From contig NC_134949.1 in NCBI RefSeq assembly GCF_965638725.1, positions 119,783,794 through 119,847,793 on the forward strand: a stretch of DNA of 64,000 bases, written 5' to 3'. Within the stretch, counting starts at the first letter, position 1. Each line of letters begins with the position of its first letter. Source of the DNA: Aptenodytes patagonicus (Eukaryota > Chordata > Aves > Sphenisciformes > Spheniscidae). Positions 1 to 13,600 of the stretch are shown piece after piece. The position numbers were made by a program, and so were the translations under genes. The notes under the pieces were generated by a model that saw nothing but the letters and a program-made list of their open reading frames with translations, made no database searches and had not been told where the DNA came from.

Positions 1-449
1 TGCTAATCTGTTCTTGCTTTTTGATAGTTTTATCCACATTTTGAACAGGACATGGGATGGCTACCTCTTACTTTTTTCTGCTTTCAAACGCCCTTGTTTT
101 CTAATATTAGGCTGGAACTTCAGATTGCTTCTTTGCACTTCTTTAATGTTAGGGAAAAAGTAAATGAGAAATCCTTGTTTGCTCCCAGGTTCAAGGGCAT
201 ATAAGTCAGTAAGACTTGTTTAGGTGTCTTGGGATAGAACAGACACCTAAAAGGTCTCCCTCAGTTCTGAATATATCTGTACGTCAACGCTGACACGTTG
301 TTTTAATCACAAGGTCAGCTGAGCTGGATGCAAGACTTCATCACAGATTTTGCCTGACACGTTGGGATGCCTAATATCTCCATTTTATTGATGAAATGAG
401 TAAAATAAAAGGTTGTAACACTAATCTTAGGCAAAGAACTATGGGGTAA
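1..449. other. Non-coding flank, nothing recognised
   Basis: No gene, RNA or known repeat was seen between the window start and the LTR-like element. Confidence 0.6.
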
Positions 450-1128
450 CGTGGTGGGTTGACCGTGGCTGGCTGCCAGCTGCCCACCCAGCTGCTCCCT
501 CATTCCTCCTCCTCAGCAGTACAGGGGAAAGAAAATAAGATAGAAAAGCTCATGGATCGAGATAAAGGCAGAGAGATCACTTACCAGTTACTGTCATGAG
601 CAAACCAAACTTGGCTTGGGAAAAATTGATTTAATTTATTGCCAATTAAAATAGAGTAGGATGGTGAGAAACAAAGACAAAATCTAACCCCCTCTTCCCC
701 CTACTTTTTTTTCCTAGGCTCAACTTCACTTCCGACTCCTCTGCCTCTCACAAGCGGCGCAGGAGGATGGGGAATGGAGGGTTGTGGTAAGTTCATGACA
801 GTTCCTCTTTGCTGCTCCTTCCTCCTCAGATATTGTCCCTGCTTTAGCATGGGGCCTCTCCATGGGCTGCAGTCCTTCAGAGCAAACCTGCTCCAGCGTG
901 GTCTCTCCAGGGGCTGCAGGGGATCCCTCCTGGGGTGCCTGGAGGACCTCCTCCCCCTCTCCCCTGGGTGCTCGCAGGGCTGTTTCTCACACTTTTCCCC
1001 TCACCCCTCACTGCCAGGCAGTGTTTTGCCCTTTCTTACCCAGGCTTCCCCCTGGGCGCCAGCCGCTCCTCACAGAGGCCGCCCTGCAGCCCCCCCATGC
1101 CAGCGCCTGGGCACCTGCAGCCGGTACA
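450..1128. mobile_element. Solo LTR-like endogenous retroviral element
   Basis: This GC-rich block opens GTGGTGGGTTGACCGTGGCT and contains further stretches (TTAATTTATTGCCAATTAAA, AAAATAGAGTAGGAT) that I recognise from a high-copy interspersed repeat of neoavian genomes. It ends TACA. The flanks read GGTAA (445-449) before and GGTAC (1129-1133) after, an imperfect 5-bp target-site duplication of LTR-element size. No internal retroviral genes are present, so a solo LTR is the simplest reading. Open frames of 60-122 aa inside it are not genes. Orientation is uncertain. Confidence 0.6.
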
Positions 1129-3205
1129 GGTACTCTGATTAAAAACGCTGCAGAAAGGTGATGCAGAATGATATCCTGTAGTTTTCACTTTCTAACTGAT
1201 TGTCTTTTTGCCTGACTTCACTGTCGCTGTCACCTGCTACCCTTCCCCTTGGTCTTTTCCCTCTGCCTTTCCCCTTCTAGCCCGGGGCACCAAGGAGGCG
1301 GCAGCAGAAGCAGGGACAAAGATCACTGCAGTGGTGTCATGTTTGCCGCTGTCACAGAAACTAATATCCTCAGCTTTTCTCGCCTGCCTATTCACAGCAT
1401 AAGATTTTCCCAAGCCATGCAAAAATCTAATACCAGGCTCTCTGTTCAGGAGTTAAATGCTTGACGAAATCGATCAAACCGTTTTTACTAGGCTCGGATT
1501 GATGATATCCCATTTTTGGCTGTCCCTTGCTGACGCTTCCTCTGCTCCTCTCTGAGGAGGGCAGGTAAGGTGAGGAGGCCTCTTGCTGCCCTCTGCTTCT
1601 CTCCGTGCATATGCACGTGCTGCTTTCTGCCATCAAGGGGCTGGATCAGACCGGTGGCTGTCAGCAGGAAGAGTGTGAGCACAAGGGCAGTGTGGGCCTC
1701 CCTTTGCTGCTCCCTCCAGTTTTTGGAAGATTTTAAATCGCTGTCATAGTTCACTGCAGAGTTGTGCTCCCTATCTCCCCGGCCGATCTGGAGCAGCTCA
1801 TGTAAGCCACTCCTCTGGCATATAACCTCGCTTGCACAACTCCATATTAAGATTATTAATACACTTTGCCCATGTGAGCAACCCTCGTTGCAGCAATGTA
1901 ACACGTAGCTCAATCACATAATGTTAAAAAAGAGAACTGGAGCAGACACGTAGGCCCCAGTCCTGGAAATATTTATAGTTAGGCTTGACTTCTAGCATCT
2001 TGCTAACCCCTCGAGTGTTTGCAGGATTGAAAACTTAATAAAAAGTTGGCTAAAATATTCTGTTTACAAATTGTATCAAGAGGAAGCATGTGCAATGGCT
2101 TATACAAGAAATGAAATTTTTAAAGCGAAACACCCTTCCATCCATCCTCCGTGTCAGTTTATACCATAGACACTGTAAAAGAGCACGGCAAGAAATAAAC
2201 AGACTCTAGTAAACCAATACCTGAATTTGTATGTTCACTCCTGTTACCGGTAGGTCTTCTGAAAAAGCAGCATTCCTGCTTAAGACCAAACACCAAAAAG
2301 CCAGTCAACCAAACCTTCTTTTTTAACTTCCATTTATCATCGCTAAATTTCTCCTCTTGGCTTTAATACGCAAACCCTTATGCAAAGCCTTCGCTGTCGT
2401 GGTGTAGACAGGCTCTTTGATTTCCAGTGGATATGAAGTTAAGCATGTGAACACGTTTGCAAGAGATGCTTGGGACCCCTGTTGATGTGCTGCCTTCGTT
2501 ACTCCACCAACTCTTTTTTGCATAGGGTGGCACAAGATATGTTACTGTGTTGGGTGATAAAGAACTAAAATCGGGGAGCATGGGATGTTCATGAAACCTT
2601 TTCATTCAGTCTTATTTCCGTGAGCGTCATGGGGAAGTCACAGCGTATTTGACTGAATGGTTCAGATTGCCAAATGCATGCTTTAAAGTTAAAAGCTATA
2701 CTTAAGGCAAAAGTAGAGGTTTGGGTATATGATTAAGGTTGATCAAGGAAAAAAAATCACAGGTTTTGAAATGTCTTGAGTCTTCTAGGAATATGTGGGC
2801 CTAAGAAGAGAGGGAAGGGGTAAAGTAGGCATGGGGAAAGCTTTTCCTGATATTATTATATCTACCAATTAATCTCAGTATTTTGACTCATTCTCTTATT
2901 GTTGAGTTCCACCTTCTGTTATTTAGAGGATTATAAGTTTTAATTCAAAATATATCTAAATATGTGATTAAAATATTGCGGACAGAAAAATGCATCATAG
3001 TTTCACATGGGATCATTTTTTTTAGCTGAATAAGTAATTTTATTGCCTGCACAAACTCAGCCGTCATTGCTGATCATAAGCCGGGCATAACTGGAAGGCA
3101 GGCATCATATACCCTTATCCGCTGGCCATGCCCTCTCCTGTTGTGAAAGGGGCCTGGGTCTGATGCCTAGTTTGGCCGCCGGCTCCCTAGGATCCGCAGG
3201 GAGTA

Positions 3206-3261
3206 CAGCTGAGGCAACCCCAAATTCTTTGGGTTGCAGTCGCCTCTGCTTGCCTCAGCTG
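3206..3261. repeat. 12-bp inverted repeat with inner hairpin
   Basis: CAGCTGAGGCAA (3206-3217) and TTGCCTCAGCTG (3250-3261) are perfect reverse complements. The spacer allows an alternative inner stem, GCAACCC (3214-3220) with GGGTTGC (3231-3237). Confidence 0.85.
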
Positions 3262-4913
3262 CACGCTGAAGCCTGGGCAGAGGGACATCTGCGTGCCCCT
3301 TGTGAAATGCAAGTGGGTGAAGAGGCGCGCGAGTCTCCTCCAGCTACCTGTGGCTGATCCAGGCTGTTTCGGGCTCGGTAGAGCTGCTGGCCAAAGTCAT
3401 GTGGCCGCTGATGGGCTGCTCTTGAGTGGTGCATTGGCAAGAGCAGGGCGGCGCTGGGCTGGTCCAGGGGCAGCCCGGGATAATCCCATGGGAGTTAATG
3501 AGGAACGTGGACTGGAGGAGACTTTCTGGGCTTCTGAGGCTGACATCCCAAGGTCTGGTTACATACTATGTGGCTTCAAAGGCATAAGCGAAAGCAGCTA
3601 GGGACTGCTAGGGACCTCCAAGGTCCCATAGGAGGGGTCCTTCTGAGCCTGGACTTGTTCGTACACTTACAAAGTAGAACAGCACAATTCCTAATCAGCT
3701 GGAAAGAAGAAAATCAGTGTTTTTCTGTGCTGCTTCTCTCACCAACATCTTCTTTCTTCATTATTTAAAAATCTCAGAGGTTGTTGCTCAATAACATTTA
3801 TGAACTGGGTGTAGTATAAAAATCCTAGCTACAGCGCAAATACGCACAGCTGTCACATGTAACGCACCTTTTAAAACCAAAGCATCATCAGGTATTTTAG
3901 CAAACAGAGAGGTAAAAAAATTCCACTTTATAAACCCATACATTTATATAATTCTAGTGATGCCAACTGAGCTGTCATTGCTTTATACGGTAAATACATG
4001 AGCTAAAATAGGTTGTGTAAAGAAATTGCTAATAAGACAAAAAAGTGAAACCAAATTTAACTGAGAGGGCCCTGCCAGCTTTATTAATGTGGATTTCAAG
4101 GCTCTCCAAGAAAAATGTTCTCTTTTTACCTTTTCAAAAGAATTCAAACTCAAACATAGTATCGGAAACAAGCTGAAAAACTATAAACACTCAAGCTATG
4201 ACATAAGACACTAAAAGCTCGGAAACTGTAAGAAGTGACAACATTAACTTGTGCTGTTTGCTTCAGGGAGGGCAGAAAAGCAAAAGTCAATTAAGGTGAG
4301 GGCATCGGCTGCTAAAACTGCCAGCATTTGTTGCTTTATGTTAATCTCTGTGGCCCCAATCCCACAGTATTTTTCACATATCGGCGGACAGCTGCGCTTG
4401 AACAGAGGCCCATTGACTTCATGTCATTTGAGCATCTCTTTTGTGTTCGAGGGCTTTGATCTGTGTGGCTGGAAGTCTCTTCTTAGCTTCCGTCTACAGC
4501 AGCATGCCGGCACACACCTGCCGCTTTCTTAGCACAGTGCAATTCTTCTTGACTACTCCAACTCTGCAAAGAACTATGGAAATACGTTGTGCGCTTAACT
4601 CCCATTAGATCGTTTGATTGTACAGTTTTATGTCTGTGAGAAGTACCAAAAGCTCTAGCTGTGAGCAATACAAATGGTGGTTGTCCACAAGCCAGGCATT
4701 TAATTATTAGTGCCAATGAAAAGAGACCACATTATTGATGCTGGAGACCGCCGCATCCATGGCCTATGTGGCCTCTCACAGGTGCAGTTTCATCGCAAGG
4801 CCTGCTGTAGGTGCACATGGGTAGACCTGCTTTCCAACAGGAGGGATGCAGACAAAGGGCACAATGGCTGTAAAACTGAACTTGATGAATTTCTGAACTG
4901 AATTGGTAGGAAT

Positions 4914-4940
4914 TGTGGTAGGAATCTATCTCCTACCACA
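4914..4940. repeat. 10-bp inverted repeat, 7-nt loop
   Basis: TGTGGTAGGA (4914-4923) and TCCTACCACA (4931-4940) flank ATCTATC. It is a perfect hairpin in intergenic DNA. Confidence 0.9.
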
Positions 4941-7069
4941 GCAGAGGAATGGAGACACCGATGAAGGAAGTACCTTCCAGACTGATGTCCCTAAAATTGC
5001 TGCAAACCGTACATGCGTAAACTCCCTGCTTGGGCTCATTTCAACATCCGAACAAGCTTGCGAGCAGTGTTTGATTATCCAAGAGTAGGGGAATGCAAAC
5101 CTTCTGACACCTCCAAAAAGCCTCCAACAAGCACTTGGACTAGGAAGTGGTGCCTGGGGAACATTTCCACACAGACATAAGTTTAATTGCAGACATCAGC
5201 ATTTTGTTGGGGAGGCTGCCTTGTCCAAAATTTTGCAGTGTGTGCATATGTCATTTCAAGCCTAACAGCTAGCAAAAAAGGATCAGCTGGTGCTCTAGAC
5301 TTCAAGGCCAAATGCTGTAAATATCTACAATAAATGCTGTTCCACACATGAGTAATTCCTTTGGCTCTGTCTGCGCTGTCTCTGGGACCATGAGTCAGGG
5401 AGCACAGTACGAACCTTGACCTGCTTTTTTTGGGCCTATATGGCTGGCAAGGGGATATCCAAAGCCCAGCTACCTCCAAGCCCTGTACTCTCCGTATCAC
5501 AGGTGAAATTAGGCTTTGCTATGGGAAATAGCTTGTTTGTCCCGGGGTAGAATGGGATAAGGGGCAGAAAGGCCTCTCATCTCATTAAGGGAAAAGGAAA
5601 CCCTGCTGAAAGCGTTACCTACTTCACTACACTGAATTTGTTCTTGCCTAAGATGCAACCAGTTGACCATCGACCTTTTCAAAGGGACATTGTCATCTAA
5701 TCCTATTTTAGACCATCTGTGGAAAATGCAGGGGTTTATGGCTAGATTTGGTTATTAGTTACCATGTACCAGGTACCATGGGTATAGTGTTTCATGTACG
5801 CTTTTAATTCTATGGCATCAGTGTAGGTGTTAAGTTGGATTTTTGGATGCTTGGGGGTTTTTTTGTTTTTGACATATGAACTGTTTTTAGAGCTAGCAAG
5901 GAATACGGAATAAAGACAAAATATAAACAATTAATTTAATGAGTTTACTGTTGGGTCTTAGGAGCCAGAAGAAAGAAATTTGGCGTGACTGGGATACATA
6001 GATGATTATCTTATAAAATAGCATGAATATTGGCCAAAGTTGGAAAAAACCAGCGTTTCTAAATAGGAAAATATTTTGCTGCTGGGGATTTGGGGATTTG
6101 TGTGCTAAGAAAGGGCTGGGGGATTTCTTTATGCAGCATGGAAACACTCCCAGCAATTCATCCTCACATTGAGTTTCTTTGTCATCTGACTACTGCCACT
6201 CAGCCGTGTACGGTCTTCACTTAACTGTGGCTGTGGGGAGGGCTGGAAGCATTTTGATGCTGGAAGAAAACTGAAATCTCATAATTAAAGGCACATACCT
6301 TTTAAAAAAATTTCCCCTGAAAAACTAAAAAAAAATAAAAATGCAGGAGACCTGAGCTGTTACATAGGTGTCTGCTGCCTATCAAGGTAATTTGCAGTTA
6401 TCATGAACTGAACAGCGTAAGCAGAGGGTGAAATTGTATTGATTTTATGAAGATGCACATATACTCCTGCACTATAGGAGTGCCCTGAAGGAGCTTGTAG
6501 AAGCTGCAGTATCTGGCCTATTTCAAAGAGCTACTGCGGGCAAGGCTCCTCTGACCCATTTTCCCTTCAATTCTCAAAGTTGGTACGAGATTGATACAGA
6601 CACTTCCCACCCCCAGCAGCTCCCCACAACAGCCTTGCGCCGAGCAAGAAGCCTAAACGTCTATTTTCTCACCCGGCTGTCGAGCATCAGTCTGCCTCTA
6701 TGGTGTGATTACACCTGCTGTCACCGGTTGTATCTCCTTGCCTTCGTTCCACTGATTCTGCCAGGTTGGTCCCACGGTGGCAAATAGTGTCCCTGCTCCT
6801 GCATCCCGACTAGCACAGCCTGAAACCAGCGCAGCCCCCTTCATCTCTGCCCATTTGTTCTTTAGAGAGCTCATACATGTTAGAAAGCAAAAACTTGCGG
6901 AGAGTTGTAATCTAGGATAAAACCCCCAAACTCCCTAGAAGCAAGTTTAGGGAACTAGTAACTCATGGCTTCCTAGCCACGTGAATGATGGCAAATGTCT
7001 AATAGGTTTGATTAAGCTGTTCTGTAGTATTAGGACCACCCAAAAGATGGCACTAAACAACCTTTAGTC

Positions 7070-7098
7070 GCACACACACACACACACACGCACACACA
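7070..7098. repeat. (CA)n microsatellite
   Basis: About 14 CA units with one CG interruption. A typical dinucleotide microsatellite, likely length-polymorphic. Confidence 0.95.
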
Positions 7099-10000
7099 AA
7101 ATTTGCTAATAATACTCAAAGAAATAGTTCACTAGCTTAATTCTGTAATTTTGTGTGCAAAAGTAGAAGTCATCTTAGATAATTCTATGTTAGACCAACA
7201 GGAAAACTGAGGACAGACACTTTTATATAAGTAGATAAACTTTGTACTGTAAATATTACTTTTCTAGACCCACATGAAAGCATTCATATTTTTGTAAACA
7301 TGACAACATGACATTTGGTGAGCAGCGCAAATGTGTTAAAATTACTCAGGAGTTAGGCACTGCACTTAAAATATTTGTTTCTTTAGGAGCTACTGATGCC
7401 ATTGCTATACACTGACCTTTGTAAATCTGTGGTTATTGGGCCAAAAGTGCTTTTATTTATGTGGGTGCAACGTGGAGTCATTCCACCAATGCCCACAGAG
7501 CTACATGGAATGACAAGTGTTAGCAAGGGGAAGCTCTGGCCTGTTGTCACTAACTTTTTTAACAGGTAGGGCCAATTATTTTGATTTTTTAATTAGCTTA
7601 GTTGTCTGCGATGGGAAGAACAAGACACTTTTCTACTAGTCACCTTCCATTTTATGATGGAATAGTTGAAGGGGGAAAAAAATCCCTTTCATATTTATAA
7701 CCTCTGAAAACTCAGTAATGGGATCTAATTTATGATAAACCCTTAAGATGAGAGCGTTCACAAAAAGTGCTGGAGGAGGAGTCCTCAGATCCTGCAGGAG
7801 TCATTTTTTACTATGACTTCAGTTTCATGATCTTAATCAAATACCACGTGTTAATAATAAACGATACAAATGAAAGAACACCACCTTTGCTTAGAGAAGA
7901 AATCATTTGGGTACCAAAAGGAGTTGAGAGATCTGATGCCTTCCACAAATGTTTGATTTCCCTGTATTATGAGGCTTCTCTTTTGAATGTGGTTGCCTGA
8001 AAACCTACAGCTAAAGTAGGAGGATAAAAAGAAGCTTCCCAGGAACTGGGAGAGATGTAGTGGGAATCGAGCAGTGTAAAGTCTGCCTGGGTACAAAAAC
8101 TTCTTTCACCACTTTCTCCAAAGCTTGTCCTCTCAACGAGGAGACAAGCTCACTTCTATTTGCTCACTTCTGCCTTTCTTACTGCCACAGCCAGCATGGA
8201 TGCATATGGAGTGTTGAGCTCTCTATAGCTCTATGCACTCATGAAATTAAAGGCATTTAAATCAACTGTATCAGCTCAGAAAAGGGAGTCAAGGTTTTAC
8301 ATTTGGGGAGGTTTTTTTTATCTTTTTCATTTTTTTTGACAGCTCAGGTAAGGCATTTGGCTCATACAGTAATTTGGTTATAATATCGTTATATTATAAC
8401 CACTACTTGGTTATAATCAAAAAAAGAAACTTGGATCTCAGGGTTTTATTCGGGGAATGAGCTGGAGGATATTCAAGAGAATTTAGTGGCACCTGTGGAA
8501 AAACTGTGCACAGACATGGAAGCACCAGCTGGCTTGATGACGTTTATTCACCATGGGGTAAAGAAGGCAAAAAAGAAGAGATAGTGGAAGTATACACACA
8601 ATGAATGGGCGAGGAGCTGGGTTCTCTTTGTGCTTGTAGCACAGCAACGAGATCTACTCACGAAGAGATTCTGCACAATGCATAGCATTCAAAGCCGCCG
8701 TATATTTCACGGTTACATTTTGGATCTCACTGTCACAGCTTGTTGAAGCTAAAGGCTTACCAATATTAGATGTGTAATAGGGATACCGAGTTGTAATAAC
8801 CAGTACTAATATATAATTCAATAGTTAACTTTAAAAGCTCTGTAGTAATGTACAATTTTAATGTTGTGTATCAAGGCTAAGTGAAACAAATACTTTCTCA
8901 TCTCTCCAAGGCATTCATAATTTGATTTTAAACAACTTCATATTAGTAAAAAGATCTGCAAATAAGTCTTAGCATAAAAATTAGATCACTCCACAGGAAT
9001 ATATTTTGGGCGGGGGGAGGGGAGCAAAGCATTTTTCTGACAATCATTGCAATACGTGTAACCTTCACATTCTGAGGGGTTTTGAATTCACCACAGCCAT
9101 TTTCTGTACCAAAGAGGATGTATAGTTTCTTACACAAGCTTAAAGATAACTTTGCAATGAAGTAAGAGCTGGAGGATGTAACGGGGAGGGATGATAGGGA
9201 GGGAGACAGTCTGAACTGGAACATCACTAATTCTCACAGTGGTAGCTCAGTGAGAAAAAAAAAACGCTGCAGAACAAACCTGCCTTCATCCAGTCAATTT
9301 CTGGAAAGAAGTACAGCCATTTGGAACTGAGTTTTTACTTGAAAACTCTTTGGAAACAGGATACTGTTCCCAAGCACTTTCAGCCCTTTTGAGACCTGGA
9401 ATGAGATTCATCTCACTCAGCCTCAGACATCTGCACTGTAGCTGTCTACATCTGAACCCTACATCCCTTTGTCACTGGAAAGAAACACACATTTGTAATG
9501 TGCAATTCATCTAACCTATTATGGATGTCTACTGTAGGGTGAAATGAATAGCATGAGTGAAGTGCCCATTTTCTCTCTGTTGAATCTAAAAGGCACCTAT
9601 AAAGACTGTTTCAGATGCAGATTCGAAAGCCCACGAGAGGAAACCCTTCCCCAGTGTCAAAATTTTTTTTTTACATTTTTGAAAAACTATGAAACAGTTG
9701 CTACAGTTTTATGTATTTAGACTTAAAAAAATTACTAAGAGGAACTGTGTAATGAACTCTTGGCATAATTTATGACAGCAGTGTTTGTCTTCATAGACCA
9801 ACTTGCACAGAAGTCAACCGTTGTACCATAAAGCAGTCTGTAGAGCGGTCTGAGGCCAGGGATGGATTTGTCTGGTCAAAGGTGGAAGCCTTCTCCACAT
9901 CTAATGACCTAGACACTCTCCACCCCCTTTATAGTCAATGGAGAGAAACAAGAGCCTGCGGGGCTCAACTCATCTTATCCTAAGGTCAATGGCAAAAGCC

Positions 10001-10584
10001 ACAAGTCTTGTACCTTTCAAGTGCCTACTTTTCTCTGTCAATTAGCAAAGGTGCCTGGGCTGCCTAATTAAAGGCACTTCAAGAGTTGCTGTGGGCAGGA
10101 CCAGTGCTTCTGTCTGCAGTGGGGAACTGCTTCTGTGGATGCAGCTGCAAGAGGGGACTTGAATGAAAAAAATAACTGAGAATGTCAACCTGATGCCGAA
10201 AGCAGCTGTAAAATTCCTGGTAAAAGGTGAACAGTTGTTTTCTATCGCTATTTTGGAGCCTAGAAGCCCACAGTATGTTCCTGGCTGTGCTTCTGCTCAC
10301 TTAAAACAAGATAATTATGACTTTTATGTCTTCCAGTTTCTTCAGCTGGGAAACAGGGGTAAGGATATCTTCTGGTGCCTCTTTGTCATCACTTCATTTG
10401 ACCTGTGTAAGCATAGGCAAATTCTGAAATCTTGCAGCTCAACTTCACAGTTAAGGGAAACTTGGGGATATTTGATTAGGATTATGCCTCAAATGGTGAC
10501 ATTTTCTTTTAGCTAGCTTAGTCCCGGATCAACCCAGCATAACTTGTTTAGGAGAAAATCCAAGCAATGAATTAATCAGTGAAT
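7099..10584. other. Intergenic DNA
   Basis: AT-rich, no recognised gene or transposon. It contains the hairpin at 8375-8402 and a short G-rich run at 9008-9022. Confidence 0.6.
8375..8402. repeat. 12-bp perfect inverted repeat, 4-nt loop
   Basis: TGGTTATAATAT (8375-8386) and ATATTATAACCA (8391-8402) surround CGTT. A third partial copy, TTGGTTATAATC, follows at 8407-8418. No flanking transposon was recognised. Confidence 0.9.
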
Positions 10585-10642
10585 CCTTGGACTCGATGAT
10601 CTTAGACGTCTTTTCCAACCTTTATGATTCTATGATTCTATG
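10585..10642 (+). mobile_element. CR1 LINE 3'-terminal fragment
   Basis: A GGACTCGATGATCTTAGA-like segment then TTTTCCAACC, ending in two exact ATTCTATG units (10627-10634 and 10635-10642). This is the diagnostic 3' terminus of chicken repeat 1 LINEs. Only about 60 bp remain, extreme 5' truncation. Confidence 0.9.
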
Positions 10643-13600
10643 CAAACTTCATTTTATTTTGCGGCATCGTACGTATATGCTTTGCCTTTTCTTCTCATTT
10701 CTTTTTATTCTCCTGTTGCTGCAATGCATGCTGGCTCAAGTTTGAGAACTGGAGACAAAAGCAGGGAGCAGACATCCATGTTGGTATACAGCCTTCCTCT
10801 TTTTTGGAACTGCTCTGCAGAGAGGGCTCGTCTAGCTCCACCATTAGCCACGCAACTCAATTGCACACTAAGAACACGTGTGAGGGGGCCACTTGATGAC
10901 TCCTGCCATTAAGTTAACCGGTGGGAAGGGACTTCTAAGTACTCTGAAGAGCTATTGCAATAGCTCTCTGTTTATCGTATAAAAGAAGCTAAAATGCCTG
11001 ACATAGCTATATAATACATCACTTGCATGGAGGCAGTGAAAATCACTTTGAAGGCAAAAATCTCGGTAAGGTAGGTACGTCATGGGTAGCAAAAGGGTTT
11101 TAATCAGTGAGAACTGCCTTAACACAGAATGCTAGGCGATGCGGTCCCATTGCTGAGCTTGGAAGCAAAACCGTAGTAATATCGGCCTCACAATTTTGGA
11201 TTGGACCTGTGTCTCTGCTGTTACTTTCCCTTCCCCTCTATTTTTCATAATTTCAGGCTTGTGTGCTGTATGTGCTTTTGGGTGCTTACACTGTCTACAC
11301 CGTGTTTCTGCAATTTGTTTGCAAAATATCTTGTAGGCTGAAGCTACTGTGGTGGAAATTATTAATGCTCACAATGTGTGCAATGCCTAATTAGTACTGG
11401 AACTCGAGCCTTATCTTCTTCTCACACCCAGCCAAAAATCTCCAAGTGACTTGTATCATGATGGTTGTGTTGCATTTTAATAAAACTTCCCAATTCAGTC
11501 TATAAGAGAAGTCCTGCTTTATAAGTGGCTGTTCATCTCATTGTTATCACAATTCTTGATTCATTCAATTTTTTGACGTTCTTGTACATTTGTATTCATT
11601 CACTATAAAGGGGCTTGAAAGAGCAGCACATTAGACTGTTTGCCGAAGTGGTCTGTTACAATGTTTTCTCACAATAAGAAAGCATGAAATCATCCAACTA
11701 TCTGCTGGAAAATGTACTAATTACTTTCTGAGTGGGTAAAAGTATCACAGCCAACGGGGCAAAGGAAAGACAAGCAAGTTCCATATAACTGTGCATTGGG
11801 ATTAAGCCTAGGGAGGGAAAAAATATTTATGAATACAGTCCATAAAAATAATTGCAAAGCTTTTCTAAAAGCTTTACCATGTTGTCAAACAGGAAATTTA
11901 AGAATTATTTTGTGTCAAGACCAGAAAGGCTTACTCATAGAAGCAGAGTTTTGGTACTAGCAAAGAATAGGGACATTTTATTTTCAAATTTGTAAAGCAA
12001 ACTTTGATCATCATGCCGGAAATACACCAGACTTAAGAAATCCTGCCACTGACCTCTAGGTAGAATAAAACTAAGAGAGAAGGGGAAATAACTCACCAAT
12101 TTTTTAATTACTATTATGCCAAGACTTTTAAGAGAGTTTGAATCCCAAATGTGCATTCTAAGAGGGGAAAACATTTTCTTTCATTGAACAGCCCTGGGGG
12201 GCGGCTGGCTTTTTCTCCCGCCTGCCCCTCCCCGAGAGTTTTTTTTTCTTTTTTCTTGCATGTACGTGTAAAAATACAAAGTCATTTGAAAGAATTTCAC
12301 TTAATTCCTCACTCTGAGCTCACATTTGTTACAGATTTTGTTTGGCTTCCAGTTTGCCAGAAGGGAAGGGAAGAGTGTGCTCTAGCCAGGGAATGCTGCT
12401 GTCCACTGAAAAATGTGTTTGGATGGAGGAGCTCTTTTTCATGGATGGATTGTGGCTTTTGGCAGCAGAGGTGGCAGGAAGCAGTTGCCATAACTACTAT
12501 ACAATTAAAAAAAAAAAAAGGCTTTAAGTAAAAAGACATTTTTGAAGTTATGCTTTTATTAACAATCCTGGTAGAATCAATCAGTTCAATATGATGGGTG
12601 ACAGGATACTGAATGTGGTCTCTTGGGTGTACACTAAGGATATGATTTTAGGGCTAATTCAGGCATTGGCTTGTAAGGTACATAGGGGAGGAAAATACGT
12701 AGACAGCCAGAGAACCGAACATAATCTGCCTTGCGTGGGATTTCAGGGCTTGGCTAGAATCACGCTATGGTGTTAAATAGCAGACTAAAAGAATAATAAT
12801 ATACATTTTTCAAAAACTTTAGGGATAGGATTTACAAATTTACTGAAATGATTTAGAAACATGAGTTACACTTTAAGTCAACATTAAGGACTCTGACTTA
12901 AGTGTAGACATAATTTAATATTTATCTATTTTCAAGTGACAGATACTACGCAGATAAAAAGCCCAGATATAGTTGGTTAACACTGAGTATTACTGGAGTA
13001 GACCCAGGGATGGTTTATATTGGGTCAAACCCAGCCGAAGGTTTTTCATCCTCAACATTACACCACGCATTATTGTCACTGGCAAATTGCTTTGGCACTT
13101 TTTTTGTGTGCTGTTGGAATCAGAAAACATTTCATACTGCTAAAATAACCCCTGTCTATTGCCATATGGATACCAACGTAGTTTTTGTGGTCTTCTAGCT
13201 ACTTTCCTGCAGTGCTTTGAGATGTGTTCCAAATGACCAGGCTATTTATTTACTCACGGGACCTTTACTGAACTAGTCAGGTGAATTGGACTCATACCCC
13301 TGCTTAAACACTGGCTCCCAGGCAGGATTTATCCCTTCATTCTCACAAATTTCTGGGGTCAGCACCTATGAGACTGTCCCTCAACGAGCCTTTGCAACCC
13401 ATGGTCATGGTGCACCTTCAGCCGGGATGCTTACTCTGGTCCCACGGAGAGGAGAAGTGCTCCCGTGTTCCCGTTTCGTTCAGCCAGCGGCTTTCTCTTG
13501 TGTAACGACACCAAGAGCCCTTGGGGTATTTGTTAATCAAGCTACAGCCTAAATCCCTTGTCTGTGAGGTGCGTTTCCTATGGTACATCTTACTGACCTG

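Larger units (their letters stand above)
1134..7069. other. Intergenic DNA downstream of ADAMTS5
   Basis: No recognisable exon or transposon. A locally GC-richer patch (about 3120-3660) and two inverted repeats (3206-3261, 4914-4940) are the only structure seen. Short open frames on both strands have no family resemblance and no exon-like features. Confidence 0.6.

Noticed and set aside
774..1161. Overlapping plus-strand open frames up to 122 aa
   Set aside because: They lie in the GC-rich LTR-like element, are proline/cysteine-rich in a composition-driven way and resemble no protein.
9008..9022. G-rich run considered as a G-quadruplex
   Set aside because: It has only three separated G runs, which does not meet the usual four-run three-tier pattern.
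12151..12531. 126-aa plus-strand open frame
   Set aside because: No recognisable domain, ends in a poly-A derived Lys run, and overlaps a minus-strand frame. Probably chance.
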